13,834 bases of DNA from an uncultured Collinsella sp. (GTDB lineage Bacteria; Actinomycetota; Coriobacteriia; Coriobacteriales; Coriobacteriaceae): contig CABQHZ010000041.1 in assembly GCA_902464175.1 (NCBI GenBank), positions 1 to 13,834 on the forward strand, read 5' to 3'. Below, in pieces: positions 6,080 to 12,934 of the stretch. The notes under the pieces were generated by a model that was not told the origin of the DNA, ran no database searches, and saw only the letters and a list, made by a program, of their open reading frames with translations. The position numbers were made by a program, and so were the translations under genes. Every line of letters begins with the position of its first letter. Position 1 is the first letter of the stretch.

Positions 6080-7048
6080 ATGCCGCTCATTTCCATCGTC
6101 GTTCCGTGCTACAACGAGCAGGAATCGCTTCCGATCTTTCTCAAAGAGCTCGACGGCGTTGTCCATGCCATGACGCAAACACACCCCGATATTTCATTCG
6201 AAGCGGTCCTCATCGACGATGGCTCAGTGGACGCAACGCTCACCGTCATGAAAGCCGAGGCCGCGGCATCGCATCCATATACCATTCATTGGTACTCCTT
6301 CTCACGCAACTTTGGTAAAGAGGCGGCGCTGTTTGCCGGACTCCAGCATGCAAAGGGCGACTATGTCGCCACCATGGATGCCGACATGCAGGATCCGCCC
6401 TCGCTCCTGCCGCAGATGTACGAAATCTTGCAAACCGAAGACTACGACAACGTCGCCACGCGCAGGACCACCCGCGAAGGCGAGCCTCCCATCAGGTCGT
6501 TCTGCGCCCGCTTGTTCTACAAGATCATCAACCGCATTTCCAAGGCCGACATCGTCGACGGAGCACGCGATTTTAGGCTCATGAAGCGGCCCATGGTCAA
6601 CGCCATCATCTCCATGGGCGAATACAACCGATTCTCTAAGGGCATTTACGGCTGGGTCGGCTTTAAAACCAAGTGGCTCCCTTACGTAAACGTCAACCGC
6701 GTTGCCGGCGAGACCAAGTGGAGCTTTTGGTCACTGCTCCTCTATTCCATCGATGGCATCGTCGCGTTCTCTACGGCGCCACTCTCCCTAGCCGCCCTCA
6801 CGGGCATCATATTCTGCCTCATCGCCATTCTGGGATTCATCGTTATCCTAGTCAAAACGCTTGTATGGGGTGACCCTGTCGGCGGATGGCCCTCCCTCGC
6901 CTGCCTCATTACGCTGTTTGGCGGCATGCAGCTTCTGTGCCTGGGAATTATCGGCGAATACCTGGCAAAAGCCTATTTGGAAACCAAGAGGCGCCCCATC
7001 TATATCGTTCGCGATTCCAACGAGGATTCTGATGACACGGTCCAATAA
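6080..7048 (+). CDS. gtrB: GtrB/CsbB-like polyprenyl-phosphate glycosyltransferase
   Basis: This 322-residue GT2 enzyme matches the GtrB/CsbB/ArnC group, which load a hexose or amino sugar onto undecaprenyl phosphate at the inner face of the membrane. VVPCYNE (7-13), LIDDGSVD (44-51) and SRNFGKEAA (75-83) are all as expected. The catalytic MDADMQDPP (99-107) is the family's DADLQDPP box with Met for Leu. DFRLM (around 165-170) also fits. Two C-terminal membrane helices (about 228-252 and 264-288) anchor it, as in GtrB. The ATG at 6080 follows GAGAGG, 9 bases upstream. Its end overlaps the start of the YfhO-like gene by 17 bases, so the products are likely made together. This fits CsbB-YfhO systems, in which the lipid-linked sugar is flipped and then used by YfhO. 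Confidence 0.93.
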   Translation: MPLISIVVPCYNEQESLPIFLKELDGVVHAMTQTHPDISFEAVLIDDGSVDATLTVMKAEAAASHPYTIHWYSFSRNFGKEAALFAGLQHAKGDYVATMDADMQDPPSLLPQMYEILQTEDYDNVATRRTTREGEPPIRSFCARLFYKIINRISKADIVDGARDFRLMKRPMVNAIISMGEYNRFSKGIYGWVGFKTKWLPYVNVNRVAGETKWSFWSLLLYSIDGIVAFSTAPLSLAALTGIIFCLIAILGFIVILVKTLVWGDPVGGWPSLACLITLFGGMQLLCLGIIGEYLAKAYLETKRRPIYIVRDSNEDSDDTVQ

Positions 7049-9440
7049 CAGCACGCTCAAGAACGTTGCGTTTTACGCTGCCTGCTTCACGTTTTCCATC
7101 GCGCTCTTTGTTGCGCTTGCCATAGCAGGGCATGTCTATCCCTTTGGCGACAACTCGTTTCTCACCAACGACCTAAAGTACCAATACATCGACTTCTTTG
7201 CGTGGTTCCGACGCGTCCTTTTGGGCGAAGCGAACCTTCGCTATTCCTTTTCCCAGGGACTCGGCATGAACACTTGGGGGCTCTACAGCTACTACCTTGC
7301 CAGCCCCTTCAACCTGCTCTGCGTGTTGTTTCCCGCAGACAAGCTCACGCTCTTTGTCTTTGTCATCACCGCGCTCAAGCTCGGATGCATCCATATCAGC
7401 AGCGCTTGGTATGTGCAAAAGCGCTTTGGCTTATCCAAGTCCGCGGCATTCCTGCTTTCCGCGTCGTTCACGTTTTGCAGCTGGACCGTCAGCAACCTGC
7501 GCAACCCGCTCTGGGTCGATTGCCTGATTCTGCTTCCCGTTTGCGCCTACGGTTGTTACGAGCTCATCCGCGAGCGGCACATGGCGCGACTTGTCATCGC
7601 CACGGCGCTGAACGTCATGTTCTGCTGGTATACGGCGTACATCAGCATCCTGTTCCTCTGCATCTTCGTGCTGGTCGAATTTATCGATTACGTTGCCGCG
7701 GAAGGTTTTAGTTGGAAGCTCATGGTCGACCGAGCGCTGCGATTCGCCGGTGCCATCGTGCTTGGGCTGCTACTGTCCGCTTGGACTTTTTTGCCGACCA
7801 TCCTTGCCATGTCCAAGGGCGGCCCCGTTTTGGCACTCGGATCGCTGCTTAAAACCAGCATTAAGTCGCTCATCAGGGGCTTTCTCCCCGGCATGTGGGT
7901 CAACAACGACAGTACACCGCAGTTCTATTGCGGCGTCATCGTGATGCTCCTTGCAGTAAGTCTGCTGCTGAACCGCAGGATTTCGATCAAGACGCGCATC
8001 GCAACGCTCGTCACAGCAGTTATCCTGATCGCCAGTTCCGTCTTAAGTCCGCTCGAGTACATCTGGTGCGGCATGCGCGTTCCCAACGGCTTCTACTCGC
8101 GCACGGCCTTTTTGCTGAGCTTCTTTACGCTTTGGGCCGCCGGCTACGCCCTACAGACCCTCAAGGACCGGCCCAAAGTACGCCAAGCATATCGTCCGAC
8201 CGTTGTCCTGCCCCTCTTGGCGCTCACGGCCATTGAGCTGTTTGCCAACGCCCACGTTATGTGGAACCAGATGTACGTAGGTTATTCCGAGTCCGCCAGC
8301 AGTGCCTACGTCGCCACCGCAACAAACACTGTAAAGACGATTCAGGACGATGACCCAACGCCGTTCTATCGCATTGACCGCACGACCACGCGAGCCGATA
8401 GCGCCGCACTCAACGAAGGCTTGGCGCTCGGGTACAACCAGCTGTCCTCGTATTCTTCAGCCAACAACCCGCAGGCCATCGCGCTGCTCAACTCCCTTGG
8501 ATACAGCAGCGTGGGCGAGTTTTCGACCCGCTATGCCGAGCCGATTCTGGCTGTCGACGCGCTACTGGGGGTCAAGTACGCCATTGCCGAGCAAGCGCCC
8601 GCAGGATACGTGGCAATGCCGAAGCCAGGCGACACGGCAAGCGCCGTGCACGAGAACCCCTATGCCCTCAGCCTTGGTATCGCGGCTTCCATAGACATTC
8701 AAAACTGCACACTGGAGGGTGACAATCCCTTCGAGAAACAAAACGACCTGTATAGCAAAATCCTCGGCCACAAGGTTGAGCTCTACACCGAGATTGACGC
8801 CGCGAAAACGGCGGACAGCCAGGACGCAAAGCAATGGAGCGTCACCGTGCCGGCAGGCTCCATCGGATATCTCTACATCAACAGGGACGCCAGCGCCGGC
8901 AGCTATTGGCCCATCGCCCTCACCATCGACCAGCGAACGATTAATAACGAAGCCTGGCGATTCGACAACAATATCCGCCAAATTGCATATGCATCGGACG
9001 CCCCAAGCCAACACACGGTGTCAATCGAAGTCGCGGAGGGCTATACCGATATGCCCCAAGGCAATGAGCCCGTCTTTTACGCGCTCAATCTGGAAGCTTT
9101 TAAGCAGATTATCGACGAGCTTAAGACGAGCGAGTTTATTCCGACGGTTTTTAAGGACGGAAGGATCGAAGGCGAGTATACCGCCAAGGATGACGGCAAC
9201 CTGCTGCTGAGCATTCCGTACGATGAGGGCTGGAACGTAACGGTAAACGGAACGGCCGCAGAACTAACGCCCGCCGCCGATAAGGGCTTGTCGTCCCTGA
9301 ACATACAGAAAGGCGCGAATAGGATCGTGATGACCTACAAGACCCCAGGCGCCTTTACGGGGCTTGCAGTGAGTCTGGCGACCGCCACCGCCCTTGTTGC
9401 AGCGGGGCTACACGCCAGGCATAAGAAAAGCCGCCGTTAA
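7032..9440 (+). CDS. yfhO: YfhO-family membrane glycosyltransferase
   Basis: This 802-residue polytopic protein has an N-terminal half with a dozen or so hydrophobic segments. NDLKYQYIDFF (46-56) near the start is the family's DxxxQY motif, thought to be at the catalytic site facing outside. The long extracytoplasmic C-terminal part has the typical phrases LLGVKYAI and the ENPYALSLG block. Near the end, IPYDEGWNVTVNG is followed by a last membrane helix and a basic tail (RHKKSRR). In Bacillus and Staphylococcus, YfhO homologues put a lipid-linked sugar made by CsbB/GtrB on lipoteichoic acid; the acceptor here is unknown. The reading frame is open from 6861, but the ATG at 7032 is chosen because GAGG stands 6 bases before it (7022-7025) and the earlier frame lies inside gtrB. 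It ends inside a terminator stem. Confidence 0.93.
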   Translation: MTRSNNSTLKNVAFYAACFTFSIALFVALAIAGHVYPFGDNSFLTNDLKYQYIDFFAWFRRVLLGEANLRYSFSQGLGMNTWGLYSYYLASPFNLLCVLFPADKLTLFVFVITALKLGCIHISSAWYVQKRFGLSKSAAFLLSASFTFCSWTVSNLRNPLWVDCLILLPVCAYGCYELIRERHMARLVIATALNVMFCWYTAYISILFLCIFVLVEFIDYVAAEGFSWKLMVDRALRFAGAIVLGLLLSAWTFLPTILAMSKGGPVLALGSLLKTSIKSLIRGFLPGMWVNNDSTPQFYCGVIVMLLAVSLLLNRRISIKTRIATLVTAVILIASSVLSPLEYIWCGMRVPNGFYSRTAFLLSFFTLWAAGYALQTLKDRPKVRQAYRPTVVLPLLALTAIELFANAHVMWNQMYVGYSESASSAYVATATNTVKTIQDDDPTPFYRIDRTTTRADSAALNEGLALGYNQLSSYSSANNPQAIALLNSLGYSSVGEFSTRYAEPILAVDALLGVKYAIAEQAPAGYVAMPKPGDTASAVHENPYALSLGIAASIDIQNCTLEGDNPFEKQNDLYSKILGHKVELYTEIDAAKTADSQDAKQWSVTVPAGSIGYLYINRDASAGSYWPIALTIDQRTINNEAWRFDNNIRQIAYASDAPSQHTVSIEVAEGYTDMPQGNEPVFYALNLEAFKQIIDELKTSEFIPTVFKDGRIEGEYTAKDDGNLLLSIPYDEGWNVTVNGTAAELTPAADKGLSSLNIQKGANRIVMTYKTPGAFTGLAVSLATATALVAAGLHARHKKSRR

Positions 9441-9455
9441 AGAACGGCGGCTTTT
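9426..9455. terminator. Bidirectional terminator between yfhO and rmlCD
   Basis: A 13-bp perfect stem (9426-9438 and 9443-9455) with a 4-base loop AAAG begins with AAAA and ends with TTTT, so it can work in both directions for the convergent yfhO and rml operons. The yfhO stop codon (9438-9440) lies at the top of the stem. Confidence 0.9.
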
Positions 9456-9477
9456 ACTCTCGAAAAGTTAATAGCGG

Positions 9478-10932
9478 CTAGAGCGTCTTGAGGTACTCCC
9501 CCAGTTCTTCCTCCCAGTCGGGCATGTTGAACCCGACCGACTCGAGCTTGGACAGGTCGAGCGCGGAGTGGACCGGGCGCGGGGCGACGGGGCCGGCGGC
9601 ATTCGCGTAGTAGTCGGCGGTCGAAACCGGCACGACCTTCTCCCCGTTGCCGTTCGCGGCCTCGAAGACGGCGCGGGCGATGTCGGCCCAGGACCTGACG
9701 GCGCCGGAGCCGGTGCAGTTGTAGGTGCCGTAGGGGGCGTGCGTCCCCAGCACGTGGAAGATGGCCTCGGCCATGTCGCGCGTGAAGGTCAGGCGGCCCA
9801 GCTGGTCGTCGACGACCGTGACCTGCTCGAGCCCGTCCTCGGGGTCGGCGACGCGGTCGGAGAGGCCCTTCATGGTCTTGACGAAGTTGTGGCCCTCGCC
9901 GATGACCCAGGAGCTGCGCATGATGTAGTGGCGCGGGCACCCGGCCACGGCGATGTCGCCGGCGGCCTTGGTCTGGCCGTAGACGGACAGCGGGGAGAAC
10001 GGCTCGTCCTCCGTGTGGACCTCGGCCGTGCCGTCGAAGACGTAGTCGGAGGACACGTGCACGAGCGTGATGCCGTGCCCGGCGCAGGTGCGGGCGAGAA
10101 GCGCCGGCCCGGTCGCGTTGGCCTTCCAGGCGGTCACGCGGCCCTCGGGGGTCTCGGCCCTGTCCACCGCGGTGTAGGCGCCGCAGTTGATCACGGTGCC
10201 GTAGAGCGACCAGTCGTACTGCGAATAGGCCTCCGGGTCGGACATGTCGAAGGTGTCGATGTCGCAGAAGTCGAAGTCCTTGGCGACGCCGCGCTCCTCG
10301 GCGAGCGCGCGCACCGCATGGCCCAGCTGGCCGTTGCAGCCGGTGACGAGGGTGCGCTTCGGCGCCATGGGGACGACGTCCTTCAGCATCGGGTGGTTGA
10401 GGTCGTCCTCGGAGACGGTGGCCTGGTCCAGCGGGATCGGCCACTCGATGGCGAGCTCCGGGTCGGCGAGGTTCACGAAGGTGTAGGTCTTCTTCAATTC
10501 AAGGGACCAATGGGCATCCACCAGGTAGGTGTAGGCGGTGCCGTCCTCCAGGGCCTGGAAGGAGTTGCCCACGCCGCGCGGGACGTAGATGGCCTTGGAG
10601 GGGTCCAGAACGGTCGTGAACACCTTGCCGAAGGTCTCGCTGCCCTCGCGCAGGTCGACCCATGCGCCGAAGACCGAGCCGCGGGCCACGGAGATGAACT
10701 TGTCCCAGGGCTCGGCGTGGATGCCGCGGGTGACGCCGCGGCTGTCGTTGTAGGAGACGTTGTTCTGGACGACGCGGAGGTCGGGAATCCCGAGCGCGCA
10801 CATCTTGGCGCGCTGCCAGTTCTCCTTGAACCAGCCGCGCGAGTCGCCGTGGACGGCGAGGTCGACGACCTTGAGGCCCTCGATGCCGGTCTCGGCGACG
10901 GAGAGGTCCTTCTCGAATGCGATGTCTGCCAT
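9478..10932 (-). CDS. rmlCD: Bifunctional dTDP-4-dehydrorhamnose 3,5-epimerase / reductase (RmlC-RmlD fusion)
   Basis: This fusion does the last two steps of dTDP-L-rhamnose synthesis. Residues 1 to about 190 form the RmlC cupin. RGIH (69-72) holds the catalytic base His72, and WVDLR (91-95) and the IYVPRGVGNSFQ block (115-126) follow. The usual His of the GFAHGF box is Asn123, and the usual Tyr-containing YYxP stretch is DAHWS. Residues from about 192 form the RmlD short-chain reductase: GCNGQLG (198-204) binds NADPH, NCGAYTAVDRAE (249-260) follows, then HVSSDYVFDG (292-301) and the catalytic YGQTK (Tyr318, Lys322). At 484 residues it equals the two enzymes joined, as known in bifidobacteria and other Actinobacteria. 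The ATG at 10932 follows AGGAG by 10 bases. It is the last gene of the operon and is separated from rmlB by a GC-rich hairpin region. Codons are extremely GC-rich. Confidence 0.94.
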   Translation of the reverse strand: MADIAFEKDLSVAETGIEGLKVVDLAVHGDSRGWFKENWQRAKMCALGIPDLRVVQNNVSYNDSRGVTRGIHAEPWDKFISVARGSVFGAWVDLREGSETFGKVFTTVLDPSKAIYVPRGVGNSFQALEDGTAYTYLVDAHWSLELKKTYTFVNLADPELAIEWPIPLDQATVSEDDLNHPMLKDVVPMAPKRTLVTGCNGQLGHAVRALAEERGVAKDFDFCDIDTFDMSDPEAYSQYDWSLYGTVINCGAYTAVDRAETPEGRVTAWKANATGPALLARTCAGHGITLVHVSSDYVFDGTAEVHTEDEPFSPLSVYGQTKAAGDIAVAGCPRHYIMRSSWVIGEGHNFVKTMKGLSDRVADPEDGLEQVTVVDDQLGRLTFTRDMAEAIFHVLGTHAPYGTYNCTGSGAVRSWADIARAVFEAANGNGEKVVPVSTADYYANAAGPVAPRPVHSALDLSKLESVGFNMPDWEEELGEYLKTL

Positions 10933-10968
10933 GTGGGAAAAGCTCCTATCGAAGAGGTTGGATAACCG

Positions 10969-11029
10969 GGGGCGCCCGCGCGGGGACGCAGGATCATCCC
11001 CATGCCCTGCGGCCCCGCGCGGGCGCCCC
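10969..11029. repeat. Very GC-rich 24-bp hairpin between rmlB and rmlCD
   Basis: Arms 10969-10992 and 11006-11029 pair over 24 positions with one mismatch (10986 against 11012) around a 13-base loop. The outer 17 pairs are all G-C. No T-run follows on either strand, so it is not an ordinary intrinsic terminator. It occupies most of the 123-base gap between rmlB and rmlCD and would form in the operon mRNA upstream of the rmlCD binding site. It could protect or process the mRNA, lower rmlCD expression, or be a palindromic repeat element. Confidence 0.75.
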
Positions 11030-11055
11030 GCAGTGCGGTTCGCCGGGGTGCAGTC

Positions 11056-12075
11056 TTACTGGCCCTGTGCGCGGTAGCGGGCCTCGGTGGCCTCCTTGGC
11101 CGGGCGCCACCAGGACTCGTTGGCCACGTACCAGTCGATGGTGGCCCTGAGGCCCTCGGCGAAGTCGGTGTGGGCCGGCCTCCAGCCCAGCTCGCGCTGG
11201 AGCTTCGTGCTGTCGATGGCGTAGCGGCGGTCGTGGCCGGGGCGGTCGGCGACCCAGTCGAAGTCCTCGGGGTCGCGGCCCATGGCCGTGAGGATCATGC
11301 GCAGCACGGTGATGTTGTTCTTCTCGCCGTCGGCTCCGATGAGGTAGGTCTCCCCCATGCGGCCCTTCGTGAGGATGTCCCAGACGGCCGAGCTGTGGTC
11401 CTCGGTGTGGATCCAGTCGCGGACGTTCTCGCCGCGGCCGTAGAGCTTGGGGCGGACGCCGTCGATGATGTTGGTGATCTGCCTGGGGATGAACTTCTCC
11501 ACGTGCTGGTAGGGGCCGTAGTTGTTGGAGCAGTTGGAGATCGTGGTGCGCAGGCCGTAGGTGCGGGTCCAGGCGCGCACGAGCATGTCGGAGGACGCCT
11601 TGGTGCTCGAGTACGGCGAGCTCGGCCTGTACGGGGTCTCCTCGGTGAACCTCGCGGGGTCGTCGAGCGCCAGGTCGCCGTAGACCTCGTCGGTGGAGAC
11701 GTGGTGGTAGCGGATGCCGTACTTGCGGACAGCTTCCAAAAGACGGAAGGTGCCCTCGACGTTGGTGCGCAGGAACGGCTCCGGGTCGGCGATGGAGTTG
11801 TCGTTGTGGCTCTCGGCGGCGTAGTGCACGATCGCGTCGTGGCCGGGGACGAGCTCGTCCAGCAGCGCGGCGTCGCAGATGTCGCCCACGACGAGCTCCA
11901 CGCGGTCGGAGGGCAGCCCGGCGATGTTCTCGGGGTTGCCGGCGTAGGTCAGCTTGTCCAGGACGGTCACGTGCACCCCGGGGTGGTTGTTCACCACGTA
12001 GTGCACAAAGTTGCTGCCGATGAAGCCGCAGCCGCCCGTGACGATGATGTTCTTAGGTTCAAAAATCTCAGACAT
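11056..12075 (-). CDS. rmlB: dTDP-glucose 4,6-dehydratase (RmlB)
   Basis: This 339-residue extended short-chain dehydrogenase converts dTDP-glucose to dTDP-4-keto-6-deoxyglucose, step two of the rhamnose pathway. The NAD site is VTGGCGFIGSN (12-22). HYAAESHNDNS (84-94) differs slightly from the usual AAESHVDRS. The catalytic triad region STDEVYGD (127-134) supplies Thr128, Asp129 and Glu130, and the YSSTK motif gives Tyr155 and Lys159. NYGPYQ and the KLYGRGENVRDW stretch further on are typical for binding the nucleotide sugar. AAGGAG stands 4 bases before the ATG at 12075. The first 8-10 codons are AT-rich, matching the inserted genes upstream, then the sequence switches to extreme GC. The upstream DUF6718-like gene ends 12 bases before it, and rmlCD follows after a hairpin. 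Confidence 0.97.
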   Translation of the reverse strand: MSEIFEPKNIIVTGGCGFIGSNFVHYVVNNHPGVHVTVLDKLTYAGNPENIAGLPSDRVELVVGDICDAALLDELVPGHDAIVHYAAESHNDNSIADPEPFLRTNVEGTFRLLEAVRKYGIRYHHVSTDEVYGDLALDDPARFTEETPYRPSSPYSSTKASSDMLVRAWTRTYGLRTTISNCSNNYGPYQHVEKFIPRQITNIIDGVRPKLYGRGENVRDWIHTEDHSSAVWDILTKGRMGETYLIGADGEKNNITVLRMILTAMGRDPEDFDWVADRPGHDRRYAIDSTKLQRELGWRPAHTDFAEGLRATIDWYVANESWWRPAKEATEARYRAQGQ

Positions 12076-12087
12076 TATTCTCCTTAT

Positions 12088-12318
12088 TTACGCAGCCTGC
12101 TGCTCAAGGCGTTCCACAAGCTGCTCTTCGGAATGAACAAACTCAAACGGTTCGTACTCGCCGTATGCAGAAGGACGACTGATGGTAACGAGCTGAAGGT
12201 CAGACGTGCCAAAACGACCCTGTACCCTTCGCATCATCTCAACAAGCTCCTTGCCTGGTTTAACGGCCATTACCAGCGAACCTTGCTTAGAAAACCACTT
12301 AGCAACCAGATAGCGCAT
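12088..12318 (-). CDS. Small DUF6718-like protein
   Basis: This 76-residue soluble protein has no signal or membrane segment. MRYLVAKWFSKQG at the start and LQLVTISRPSAYGEYEPF (41-58) in the middle are what I recall for the DUF6718 family; its function is not known to me. I chose the ATG at 12318 because GGGAG stands 7 bases before it; the frame is open back to 12351 but those codons lie inside the RelA/SpoT gene without a binding site. It overlaps the end of that gene by 20 bases, so the two are translationally coupled. The pairing makes it a candidate partner, regulator or antitoxin for the RelA/SpoT-domain protein; this is inference only. It ends 12 bases before rmlB. Confidence 0.72.
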   Translation of the reverse strand: MRYLVAKWFSKQGSLVMAVKPGKELVEMMRRVQGRFGTSDLQLVTISRPSAYGEYEPFEFVHSEEQLVERLEQQAA

Positions 12319-12910
12319 CAGCCAACTCCCTTCTGAACTCAGCTTCATCATGAATCAAACCGGCCTCGTAGCGCATTCGCAAGAAGGCACCAATCTTCGA
12401 ATCAGCGGTCTTCTTATACAAATACTTGTGAAGCCAGTTGTTTAACTGCCTATCAAAGAAAGTATTGTACTGAAGCTCTATCGGATAGCAGCGAGCTTCA
12501 CGCACATAATAGAGATGAACGCCACGATAACCGTCGTCTATGGCTTTTCCAGCAGATAGATCAACAACTTTAAAATCAGAACCGCTTAACGCAAGAACGG
12601 ATTCATAAGAATCAACAATGGATCGAAAGCCGAGAAGGTCATTAAAGACTTTACGCACTTGATGATCGGGCCAATAACGGTCTAACTTAAGCTTGATAGA
12701 CTGAAGAGATTTAATTCGACTGTCTATAGGCAAGTCAACCAATGCCGATTGGCCTTGATACCACTCATTAGCTCGAAAGAGCTCATCAAGCAGGAGGTCC
12801 CGATCAAAATAGTGCAGGTTCTTCTTAAGCGATATCCCTAGCTCGCTTTTATAAGAAAGGGATGAGAGCAGCTCGACGGAGAGGCCATCGCGCTCCAGAA
12901 TGTCGATCAT
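12299..12910 (-). CDS. RelA/SpoT-domain protein (small alarmone synthetase or toxSAS-like)
   Basis: This 203-residue protein has the RelA/SpoT nucleotidyltransferase core without an HD hydrolase or TGS/ACT domains. An N-terminal helical part of about 60 residues precedes SRIKSLQSIKLK (64-75), the basic ATP-binding stretch. NDLLGFR (90-96) supplies Asp91, which matches the metal-binding Asp. DDGYRGVHLYY (125-135) is the typical GYRGVH loop. PIELQYNT (143-150) supplies Glu145 and Gln147, and NNWLHKYLYKK (157-167) follows, with His161 and Lys166. These residues are all kept, so it is probably active: either making (p)ppGpp-like alarmones or pyrophosphorylating tRNA as toxSAS enzymes do. The start is ATG 12910, 6 bases after AAGGGGG; a TTG at 12934 is less likely. 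It lies 24 bases after rmlA and is strongly AT-rich compared with it (about 35% GC in one sampled line), suggesting transfer. Confidence 0.82.
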   Translation of the reverse strand: MIDILERDGLSVELLSSLSYKSELGISLKKNLHYFDRDLLLDELFRANEWYQGQSALVDLPIDSRIKSLQSIKLKLDRYWPDHQVRKVFNDLLGFRSIVDSYESVLALSGSDFKVVDLSAGKAIDDGYRGVHLYYVREARCYPIELQYNTFFDRQLNNWLHKYLYKKTADSKIGAFLRMRYEAGLIHDEAEFRRELADALSGC

Positions 12911-12934
12911 CTCTCGCCCCCTTTCACCGGGCAA

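Noticed and set aside
6861..7031. N-terminal extension of the YfhO frame inside gtrB
   Set aside because: It overlaps the gtrB membrane region in another frame and has no binding site; the ATG at 7032 has GAGG at proper distance.
9568..10965. 465-codon open frame on the + strand opposite rmlCD
   Set aside because: It is a shadow of the GC-rich codon bias of rmlCD; its product is a low-complexity Gly/Val/Asp/Ala-rich string with no recognisable motif.
11002..12336. 444-codon open frame on the + strand opposite rmlB
   Set aside because: Same reason: it mirrors the high-GC third positions of rmlB, runs through the hairpin gap and the small-gene overlap, and has no domain signal.
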